Source of the DNA: Amyelois transitella
Lineage: Eukaryota; Arthropoda; Insecta; Lepidoptera; Pyralidae
Direction of reading: 5' to 3'
Assembly (NCBI RefSeq): GCF_032362555.1
Contig: NC_083532.1
Coordinates: forward strand, 571,001 to 635,000
Length of the DNA: 64,000 nucleotides
The position numbers were made by a program, and so were the translations under genes. The notes beneath the pieces are model-generated. The model made no database searches and had not been told where the DNA came from. It worked only from the letters and a program-made list of their open reading frames with translations. Position 1 is the stretch's first letter. Each line of letters starts with the position of its first letter. Below are positions 28,641 to 38,000 of the stretch, one piece after another.

Positions 28641-31286
28641 CATACATACATAAACTCACGCCTCTTTCCCGGAGGGGTAGGCAGAGACTACCTCTTTCCA
28701 CTTGCCACGATCCCTGCATACTTCCTTTGCTTCATCCACATTCATAACTCTCTTCATGCAAGCTCGGCGGTTTCGGGCACTTTTGACCTGACCCTTCACC
28801 AGGACGTCCTTAATTTGATCAAGATATGTTCGTCTAGGTCTTCCCACCCCGACCTTTCCCTCCACACTCTCCTTGTATATCTGCTTAGTCAACCTGTTTT
28901 CATTCATCCTCTCCACATGACCGAACCATCTCAACATACCCTTTTCTATTCCTGTAACTACATCTTCTTTCACATCACAACATTCCCTTATCACGCTGTT
29001 CCTTATCCGGTCACTCAATTTCACACCCAACATACTCCTTAACGCTCTCATTTCCACTGCATTTATTCTGCTTTCGTGCTTCTTTTGCCATACCCAACTT
29101 TCACTCCCATACATTAATGTCGGGACCAACACGCCCCTGTGCACAGCCAGTTGAGCCTTTTTGGATAGTTTCTGACTGCTCATAAAGGCATGCAAAGCTC
29201 CATTCACCATGTTCCCCGCGTTCACTCTCCTTTCAATATCACTATCACACTTGCCATCTGATGTAAACTTTGATCCTAGATATACAAACTCTTTCACTTG
29301 CTCAACTTTTTCTCCTCCAATCAAAATATTACATACTGTCATTTCTTTCTCCATTTCAAAGACCAGTGTTTTAGTTTTACTTACGTTCACTTTCATTCCT
29401 TTCTCTTTTAAAGCTTCATGCATACAGTTTACCATCTCCTGTAACTCCTCCGCTGATGACGCCAGTATAACCTGATCGTCGGCATAGAGCAGACATTTGA
29501 CGAGTAATTCATTCATCCTTAATCCACTTTCAGACTCTTTCAAACCTGTCAAACAACTATCCATAAATAGGTTGAACAGCCACGGTGACGCAACACATCC
29601 CTGCCTAACACCTTTCTCAATCTTAAACCACTCAGTGTGCGCTCCGTTTATCCTGACACAAGCACTCGAATCCTCATATAAGGATTTCAGTGCTCGTATC
29701 AAGAGACTGCTCACCCCATGCATAGAAAGTGCTGACCACAATTCATTCCTCTCAACTCTGTCATAGGCCTTTTCCAAATCCACGAATGTGCAATAGACTT
29801 TTTGACTCTTGGCCAAAAACTTTTCGGCTATGCACCGCAAAGAAAAGACCTGATCAGTACATCCCATTCCCTTTCGAAATCCCGCTTGAGCATCCCATAT
29901 TTTGTCATCAGTTTCATTCCTGACTCTATTAATCAATACCTTAGCATACAATTTGCCGACGACGCTAAGCAGGCTTATACCACGATAATTTTTGCAGTCC
30001 AGTTGTGACCCTTTTCCTTTGTAAAGTGGCACAATAACAGCCTTACACCAATCTTTTGGTACTCGGCCGCTTCTCCAACACAAATTGAAAAGGCAGTACA
30101 ACTGTCTAGCTACGACGCCTTTTCCTGCTTTAAGCATCTCGACCGACACTCTATCATACCCGGCAGCCTTACCCGCTTTCATACTCTTAAGTGCTTCCAC
30201 AATTTCAAACATTTCAATTTCGCCTTCCATCTCATTCTCTTTTTCTTCGCTATAGCAGAACTCTTTCTTATTTTCTTCCTTTTTTTCAAATAAACTCTCA
30301 AAATAGTCCTTCCATATCTTTAGCACACATTCTTCTCCTTTCACAACGCTACCATCCTGGCATCTGATCCTAGTCAGCTCTCTGGTTATAGTTTTTCCTC
30401 GGGCTGACCTTACGGATTTCCAGAATACTTTCAGATTTGACTGAAAGTCTTCTGATAGCCTTTTATCAAAATCCTCTTTATACTCTTCTTTCTTTCTAAT
30501 TACAGCTTTCTTAACCAAATCTTTCATTTTTTTATATTCCTTACGTGCTTCATTCACATCCTCATCTATAACCTCTTGCATTCTTAAGTTAGCTTTTGCT
30601 GCTAACAAATCCAGCCATGCTTTCTTCTTTAATCGCACAAGTTCTTGCACATCTTTACTCATCCACGCATTTTTGTGATTTTTCCCTTTCCTTCTTCTAC
30701 TTACACCACACACTTCAACAGCTACTTTCACAATTCTTTCTTTAAATTCCTTCCATCCATCTTCAATATTGCTCCTCTCATCTAAATCTTCAATTTCATC
30801 CTTCAGTCTATTAATATACTTGTTACCTACATCCATATCTTGCAAATTTTCTACTTTCACTCTTTCCAAAGCGCTGGTTTGCTCCCTTACCCTGTGCCGC
30901 CAGCGATTGAAGATACCCCTTATCCGGGATATCACCAGTAAATGGTCCGAGTCAATGCCAGCACCGCGATATGCACGGGTATCCAGCACTTTGTTCTTCA
31001 ATCTTTCATCCACAATCACAAAGTCTATCATACTTTTTAAAATACCTTCCACTCTTGTATAGGTGTGGATCTCTTTATGTTGAAACATTGAGTTCGACAC
31101 AAAAAGATCCCACTCTAGACAAATTTCTAATACACTTCTTCCATTATCATTCACCTTTTCGTCACCAAACGCACCAAGCACCTTTTCATATCCATCACGC
31201 TTTACACCCACCCATCCATTAAAATCACCTAACATAATAATCTTCTCATTTGGCTTGGTAACTTTCAATACTTCTCTTACACAGAG
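28641..31286 (-). mobile_element. RTE-clade LINE, 5'-truncated, nested in the nuclease gene
   Basis: The 2646 bp insert is bounded by an exact 12-base duplication AGCTAGATTATA (28629-28640 and 31287-31298). Its left edge is the ATGT-repeat tail in complement, and its right edge lies inside the endonuclease domain. Short repeat-only 3' UTRs are typical of RTE elements. At least 14 shorter tails of this family are scattered through the window. Confidence 0.92.
28656..31285 (-). CDS. RTE endonuclease/reverse transcriptase ORF
   Basis: An open frame of ~870 codons encodes the C-terminal part of an endonuclease (IIMLGDFNGWVG, then GIDSDHLLVISRIRG) followed by reverse transcriptase. RT blocks include KAAGYDRVSVEML, NYRGISLLSVVGKLYAKVL, CTFVDLEKAYDRV, EKGVRQGCVASPWLFNLFMD and the catalytic LLYADDQVIL. 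The C-terminus carries LRWFGHVERMNENRL and GRPRRTYLDQIKDVL, ends SAYPSGKEA, and the ATGT tail follows within ~20 bases. The apparent first codon is TTG; the true start was lost with the 5' end. The absence of stops and the perfect target duplication make it the youngest layer of the nest. It is the probable driver of the SINE family. Confidence 0.92.
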
Positions 31287-32023
31287 AGCTAGATTATAAT
31301 TGTGATGATTTACTTAGCGTCTCAATGCACCAACTTGTGCTTAAATATAAAGAAGAGTGCTGTGAGTTATTTTTAAGAAAAGTGAATTTGACAATTGATA
31401 TAATCAACAAGATTGAAAATGAAACCAGGGACCAGTTCAAAAATAAACTTTGGTACGAATTGAGGTATGGTAGGGTAACAGCTTCCAGAGCCTATGAAGT
31501 GAGTCGGTGCCAGACTGATGATGGCACTCTGATTTCTATTATTATGGGAGGGAAGATACCAGACACACCAGCAATGAAACGGGGTAGATATTTAGAAAAT
31601 GAAGTACGAGAAATAGTTAGCAAAAAACTAGGAAATAAAATCAAGAATTGTGGGTTATTCATAGCTCAAAAATATCCCATGTTGGCAGGCTCCCCTGATG
31701 GAATATGTCAAGATAGCATTGTGGAGATCAAATGTCCTGTAAGCAACAAAACCTACCTCAATTACATAAAAAATGGAAAACCCAGCAATAAATGCTTTGC
31801 CCAGATACAAATGCAAATGTACTTAAGTGGTCTAAGACAGTGTTACTTTTGTGTTGCACACCCAGATTTTTCCACTAATAAAAAAGTAGAAATTTTATGT
31901 ATAACCTATGACAATCAATTTATGTCAGGCTTTCTTGAAAGTTTTATTAGATTTTGGAAATCCCATGTGTATCCGTTGTTACTTAAAAGTATAAAATAAA
32001 AATGCATAAATGTTTCATGTGTT

Positions 32024-33591
32024 TCATTTAATCAGAGAATCTTGTATATTAATCAAACCACAAGCTATAGTAATAACATCATCTAGAACTTTAACCAAAT
32101 TTAAGTTAAGACATGCATGTGGTTTTAACATGTTAAATTCACGTAACCGTCTTATCACCCGTTCAATGTGGATTCGTAAGCTAGCTATTTGTTTCGTTTC
32201 TTTTGCTTCAGATTTAGTTAACTGAGCTTTTGCTTGGATAACTTCTATCAATGCCAAAGTCATCAGCAAGTTCATGAAATGATTTATTTAATCTAATTTT
32301 CATAAGACATAGTAAAATATGGTTATATGGTATATTTGTGTGTTCTTGGATCAAGTTAACTAAGTAATAACAACATAAAGGAATGCCAATATAAGAATGG
32401 GGGCGTTGTTTAATTTTCTTCAAGGTAGACTCTAAAGCATTTAAATCTTCTTCTCTTTTGTCATCCTCCATCATCTCGCTACAGTCAGATGTAAATTCTA
32501 TTTGAAAAGATTTAACTGATGATGATTCTGTGCGAGTTACAGAGGGAGTATAAAAAAAAGACCAAACAGATAGTGACTGTTTGGTCTTTTTTTTTACTAT
32601 TTTACTCAAAGCATCTACTCTTGCTCTTGATGGGTTATTATTATAACTATGCATGATTTTGAATGGTGATGTAGAGACAGAATGTAGAAACGGCTTCAAT
32701 GGTGATGTCATCTGATTTACCGAGCTAACTTCTGTTTGGTTAGCTTTGCTTCTGAATGTTCTACAAAAGTTTACTTGAACTGATTTATTCAACACTTTTG
32801 GTGTTGATAAGGAAACCTCTTCAACCATTTCCTGAACTGAAAAACAAATGGTTTTCTTAAGTGCAATATATTTAAACACAAATACTATCACAGAAAAAAT
32901 CTATGTAGTTTTGTGTGTACCAATAATATATCTAATTAATAATTCTGAAAATAAAATTAACATTTCTCAATGCTATATTACTCTAGTAAATAAGTTAATA
33001 AAATATATACCTGAAGTACTGGCAATTTCTTCAGAACTTGATTGTTTTGTAACTGTATCTTTTTCTTCTAATGTAGCAATGTAGGGTCGCTCTGTTGTCT
33101 CAGATGTTCGAGTTTTCCTGTCTGATTGGCATATAAATTTTTTGGGCATACATCCTGGTATCATACGTACTTGTGATACGGACCCCATCACATGATATTG
33201 CATGTAATTTTCCATATCATTAGGTAACTGAAAAATGAAAAGTAAATAATTAAAATTGATAGTAAGAATGATGATGTTGATAATCTAGACCAAAACAAAC
33301 ATAACCTCAACTACTTCCATAGCCTGGATATGTGAACTTTTTCACGTCAAACAAACATTTTGAGTTTAAAACCTATCAATATAATGATAATATACTTACA
33401 TCAAAGTGGTCCTCACAGAAATAAAGTGGCGAATTCGTGACTACGTCGTTCGGGTCTCGCCGTGCGAGCTTTAACCATTTAACTCTCATTATGTTTTTGT
33501 TTGGAACATGTACAAACACCTTGTTGGGTGTTTTTATGGATGTGTTTTTGCACTGAGGTACTGCACACCACTTATAAACTTTAGAATTCAT
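32024..33591 (-). pseudogene. THAP-domain DDE transposase, catalytic core deleted
   Basis: Exon 1 (33591-33400) encodes a complete THAP zinc finger, C9-x4-C14 ... C59-x2-H62, ending FCEDHFD at a GTAAGT donor. Exon 2 (33227-33011) continues LPNDMENYMQYHVMGSV ... PGCMPKKF as in other THAP proteins. Exon 3 starts at 32836 and carries a linker and a helix-turn-helix (CLMKIRLNKSFHELADDFGI). There the frame breaks. In another frame 32260-32024 encodes SLRIHIERVIRRLREFNML and ACGLINIQDSLIK, the end of a DDE_Tnp_4-type domain with its last acidic residue. The middle of the DDE fold, with the first two aspartates, is gone. The full-length enzyme would bind the element ends and cut DNA; this copy cannot. 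Confidence 0.82.
32552..32594. repeat. Perfect 18-bp hairpin within the transposase coding exon
   Basis: AAAAAAAAGACCAAACAG and CTGTTTGGTCTTTTTTTT are exact inverted repeats around a 7-base loop. It lies in the linker encoding KKKTKQSLSVWSFFY. Confidence 0.85.
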
Positions 33592-33666
33592 TTTTAACAC
33601 ACGAAATATGTTTGCTTTCTTCAATGCACATATGAATTGAAATGAACAATGCAATGACATTGACGT

Positions 33667-33688
33667 GTTTACCTAAACGTGACGTCAT
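33667..33688 (-). promoter_or_regulatory. Subterminal CRE-like palindrome (right)
   Basis: GTTTACCTAAACGTGACGTC then AT is the inverted partner of the left motif. TGACGTCA lies 173 bp from the right end and ~90 bp before the transposase start codon. The adjacent ACGCCA...TGGCGT (33694-33711) is a small inverted repeat. Confidence 0.5.
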
Positions 33689-34023
33689 AGCCGACGCCAT
33701 GACAGTGGCGTACTGTTTTTGTGCGCTATTCAAATAATATTTGAAAAATAGCTTTAAAATTTGCTAAACTTTATTTTATTACTGAAATAAAGGTTTTTTA
33801 GTAAATAGTAAATATGTATCCACATTACGGAAGAGGATTTCAAAATCATTCGTCATGCCTATTGAGATTCAAATAGTGACAGGTTGCTAGCCCATCGCCT
33901 AAAAACGAATCCCAAGTATGTAAGCCTATCCTTTAGTCGCCTTTTACGACATCCATGGGAAAGAGATGGAGTGGTCCCATTCTTTTTGTATTGGTGCCGG
34001 GAACCACACGGCACTTACGAAGG

Positions 34024-34430
34024 TTAAGGTTATTAAATTTACTCAAATTTCGGTACACATTACAGAGTAGCTGGTAGCCGTTTGACTTCTACATCACGTG
34101 ATCCAGATCTTCCATTTTATTTTCCATTTCCATTTTTATTTAATCTTCCATTTCCTAACAAACATCTTATCATATATACAAACAGACAGACTTACTTTTT
34201 CAAATTGATGCTCGGTTAGATACTTTTTTATATGTTGTTATAAATTATTTATTTATTTTAAATATAATCAATGTACGGACAAACATTTTTTACTGTTTAA
34301 TTATATGTACAGATTGTAATTTACTACGTCCTATTCTAATGATTGATATTATTATGAAAACTGATAAAGCCGTGTATAAAGATGATTCAAACATGTTTAT
34401 GTATGGACTGTGGACTAGGCACATTTCAGA
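34024..34430. other. AT-rich spacer
   Basis: No gene is visible. The flank continues an older Helitron-like repeat interrupted by the SINE nest (CTAGTTAACGCCCGCCACTC at ~27249 is its other side). Confidence 0.35.
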
Positions 34431-34434
34431 TTAA

Positions 34435-34695
34435 TCTATACTAATATTATAAAGCTGAAGAGTTTGTTTGAACGCGCTAACCTCAAGAACTACTGGTTCG
34501 AATTGAAAATTCTTTTTGCGTTGAATAGACCATTTATCGAGGAAGGCTTTAGGCTATATAACATCACGCTGCAACTATAAAGAGCAAACAAATAATGGAA
34601 AATGTGAAAAAAACGGGGAAAATTATTCATCCTTGAGGGCTTCAATGATGGCCAAAATAACTTTTCCACACGGACGAAGTTGCGGGCACAGCTAG
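34435..34695 (+). mobile_element. Lep1-type non-autonomous Helitron
   Basis: This complete plus-strand copy runs from TCTATACTAATATTATAAAG to TGCGGGCACAGCTAG, inserted between A and T. It lies just downstream of the TEX9-like gene. Confidence 0.88.
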
Positions 34696-34701
34696 TTTTA
34701 C

Positions 34702-34957
34702 ATACATATAGTCACGTCTATATCCCTTGTGTGATAGACAGTGCCAACAGTGTAGAAAAGAGTTTGGCTCAATTATAAAATTGATATTCAAATAGTAACT
34801 GTTTTGCTTAATGATAGAATTGAGATTCAAATTGTGACAGGTTGCTAGCCCATCGCCTAAAAAAAGAATCTCAAGTTTATAAGCCTATCCCTTAGTCGCC
34901 TTTTACGCCATCCATGGGAAAGAGATGGAATGATCCTATTCTTTTTTCTATTGGTGC
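34702..34957 (-). repeat. SINE with internal duplication, 5' end missing
   Basis: This is a minus-strand copy in which GATAGAATTGAGATTCAAAT occurs twice in diverged form. It stops at TTCTATTGGTGC, before the terminal hairpin. Confidence 0.78.
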
Positions 34958-35019
34958 GATCCTAGGTGAGTACTTTTAATAGATAATCAAACATACTATT
35001 ACAATTACATCAAACACAC

Positions 35020-35025
35020 TTTATT
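35020..35025 (-). terminator. Polyadenylation signal of the TEX9-like gene
   Basis: AATAAA on the minus strand lies 27 bases after the stop codon at 35052, which would give a very short 3' UTR. Confidence 0.6.
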
Positions 35026-35051
35026 CTTAAATAAAAACATCGAAATTACAC

Positions 35052-38000
35052 TTAATCTTGCGTTAAAAAGTTACTATATTCCCTCTCCAAAACCTTTAGA
35101 GCGCCCTCTGTTGCCAACAACGCGTTCTGTTTCCTCAAGTTTTCTATCAATGCTTTCTGCTTTTCTACGCGCGTTGTTAACGATTTAATTCTACCCTCCA
35201 GCCGAGAGATGGCGTTCTGATGAGACGCTGAGAGACTGCGAGAGGAATCTCGAAATTCCTGAAAAAAGCATACTATGTTTCAATTAACCAACTTGAATAA
35301 AGAGGTTCTTAAACCCGTATGTTCAGGACATTCCCAATTTAAATCAAGATTACCTAGGCTTCCCCTTTTAACATTTAAGTCTAAGTTTTTTATTCATTAC
35401 TTGCTGTGCCCGCGACTCCGTCCGCGTGGAATAGTTATTTTGGGCATCATTGGAAGCCCTCAAAGATGAATTATTTTCCCCGTTTTTTCACATTTTCCAT
35501 TATTTCTTTGCTCCTTATAGTTGCAGCGTGATGTTATATAGCCTGAAGCCTTCCTTAATAAATGGTCTATTCAACGCAAAAATAATTTTTCTATTCGATA
35601 CAGTAGTTCCTGAGATTAGCACGTTCAAACAAACAAACACTTCAGCTTTATAATATTAGTATAGACTAGGCCCGCGTGAAAATTACCTTATGTTCTTCTG
35701 CGTACTCCACAATAAATATACGTAGGTATGCAAATTTTCGTGTGAAGGTAGATTCAGTTGTTTCCACGTGAAATTTGTACAAACTAACACACTTATAACG
35801 AACAACAAACCATCTACAAAGTATTGGGTACAAGATAAACAAACCAAACCTTCGACCTACAACATAAATGTAAAAGGTGAACAATATAATAATAACGGCC
35901 AAGTGTGAGTCGGGTTCAGTAAAATCATCACGTTAGTTACTTAAATATTATTTTTATTATATTCACTTTTCTTGCTACATACATACATACATATGGTCAC
36001 GTCTATATCCATTGCGGGGTAGACAGAGCCAACCGTCTTGAAAAGACTGAATAGCCACGTTCAGCTATTTGGCTCAATGATAGAATTGAGATTCAAATAA
36101 TTCAAATTCAAATTCAAAATTTTTATTCATTATTATAGGATATTATTATATCGCTTAATAATTGTCGTATGGTTTAACAACTTGGTTGACGTCAAATAAA
36201 TTACTTAAAAACTAAGTTTACTGCCGCTTCCAAGGCGTCAGTGCAGAAGAAGCGGTAACAAACTGCACTGCAGCATTTTCATCAACAACGTCAACTTCAC
36301 AATATTAAATTATAGGTACTTAGAATAGAATGTGGACGGGAGAATACATTGTTCACGGGAGATTTATATATTTATGAGATTTAATATTGAAAAAAGAAAA
36401 AAATATATATATATATATATATTATGGATTGCCAATTTTAAAAAGATTTATGTACAGAGTGTACTGAAATTTTGATTTAAGTTCAAATTAAACTACAATT
36501 AATTACGAGGTTCCTGTGCCAAGCTCGAGCCAGATGTTTTTATCATTAAGGTAATCATCAGTCCTATAATAAGCCTTCCCACAAAGTACTTTCTTTACAT
36601 ACTCTTTGAATTTTCGGTTGGGCATATCAAGAACAGACTCCGGCAACCTATTATAAAATCGTATACAGTTCCCCATAAATGATTTACTGACTTTGCTAAG
36701 CCTATGAAACGGCATGACTAATTTATGTTTATTACGTAAATTTCTATCAGTTGTGGCACTAACTTTTTGAAAAAAAGAGGTATTTTTCCTAACATACATT
36801 ATAAGATCAAAAATGTACTGGGAATAGTGACAGGTTGCTAGCCCATCGCCTAAAAAAAGGAATCCCAAGTTTGTAAGCCTATCCCTTAGTCGCCTTTTAC
36901 GACATCCATGGGAAAGAGATGGAGTGGTCCTATTACTTTTTTGTATTGGTGCCGGGAACCACACGGCACTTTTCTTGCTGTTTATTAAAATCGAACAAAA
37001 AATTGCTTAAAAATAAAGTTTTACGTATGGGCATGCATATGTATTCATATGTAAGTATGTCAGCTGGCTTTGCCTGTTGATTTATATTTTTATATTTTTA
37101 TATTGATATTATAAAGCTGAAGAGTTTGTTTGTTTGAACGCGCTAATCTCAGGAACTACTGGTTCGAATTGAAAAATTATTTCTGCGTTGAGTAGACCAT
37201 TTATCAAGGAAGGCTTTAGGCTATATAACATCACGCTGCAACTATAAGAAGCGAAGAAATAATGGAATATGTAAAAAAAACGGTGAAAATTATTCATCCT
37301 TGAGGGCTTCAATGATGCCCAAAATAGTTATTCCACGCGGACCTAGGCGCGGGCACAGCTAGCAATTAAATATATATATAAAGAAGGGTTGCCTCCAAGT
37401 GAATAAATAACAAAATAAATTTAAATAAAAAAGCCTCAGGTTAATAGTAACATTATATGGAAATATATTACATCTCTTTTTGGACTCATTATACGTCAGA
37501 ACTTCTCGGTTTCTTGTATGGAGATTACTGGCACTGGTGCTATCTCTGTCTCTCTTACTCTCATACGAAGGATCTAAAAATGAATTTATTAATCCTGGCA
37601 GTTTTAATAAGGATAATGAGAAACTCTTATCAAAATATTGCATTGTCATCGGTCCTTGATACGTGTGCAAAGTTCCAAGTTGATCAGACGTTTAGAAATC
37701 AGTGAAAATTAAGCTCAAAGATTCCGTTACATACATACATACATACATACAACCCAAGCTAATATAAGCGTAGTAAAAAAAGTACTAGGCGAGCATAAGA
37801 ACTAAAGAGCTCATTAGTACCTTCTCAGCCCTTTTGGCATCTTCGATTTGATGTTTCAATTTGTCAATGACTTCTTCATGGGACGCACATCTCGCTTCCA
37901 CGCTGGCGTTATTATTTTTCAATCTCTTCAATTCAATTGTAAGTTTGTCTGCCTCGCCGCGTTGTTCCTTATAAAGTCTGTCTTTTTCCTGAAAAAAATA

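Larger units (their letters stand above)
27754..31999 (+). pseudogene. SWIM zinc finger / YqaJ-type exonuclease gene, split by an RTE LINE
   Basis: Exon 1 is 27754-27881 (donor TTGTAAGT) and exon 2 starts at 28183 after CAATTATTTTAG. The reading frame is cut by the LINE at 28640/31299 and resumes in frame. Without the LINE the product would be 428 aa. A SWIM-like finger (C101-x2-C104-x6-C111-x-H113) is followed by CTEVLCYW. The YqaJ nuclease part begins near residue 245 (RYGRVTASRAYE) and has LENE, the catalytic AGSPDG (D329), VEIKCP (E338, K340) and QIQMQMYLSG. YqaJ proteins are PD-(D/E)XK exonucleases related to phage recombination enzymes; a role in processing transposon ends is inferred. 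An AATAAA overlaps the stop. Apart from the insertion no stops are seen, so inactivation is recent. Confidence 0.82.
27412..33860. mobile_element. ISL2EU-like DNA transposon encoding YqaJ nuclease and THAP/DDE transposase
   Basis: The element starts AGGCATGACGA and ends TCGTCATGCCT, an 11-base perfect terminal inverted repeat followed by weaker symmetry. It interrupts a SINE at GATAGAAT/ATTGAG, duplicating AT. It is 6449 bp with the nested RTE LINE and about 3.8 kb without it. Two convergent genes end 25 bp apart (31999 and 32024). The pairing of a YqaJ-type exonuclease protein with a DDE transposase, and the 2-bp duplication, match what is known of the ISL2EU (also IS4EU) superfamily. That assignment is from memory. 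This copy cannot move by itself because its transposase core is deleted. Confidence 0.82.
27300..34012 (-). repeat. SINE split by a DNA transposon (outermost layer)
   Basis: SINE 3' part 27300-27411 and 5' part 33861-34012 join into one minus-strand copy when the transposon is removed. The copy is flanked by an 11-base duplication ACTTACGAAGG (27289-27299 and 34013-34023), which fixes both outer ends across 6.7 kb. Confidence 0.9.
35977..36967 (-). repeat. SINE split by a LINE fragment
   Basis: SINE 3' part 35977-36099 and 5' part 36827-36967 reconstruct one copy. The flanks carry the 12-base duplication ACTTTTCTTGCT (35965-35976 and 36968-36979). Confidence 0.88.

Noticed and set aside
28815-31222. 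Several plus-strand frames of 60-100 codons
   Set aside because: They are shadows of the minus-strand RTE reverse transcriptase ORF.
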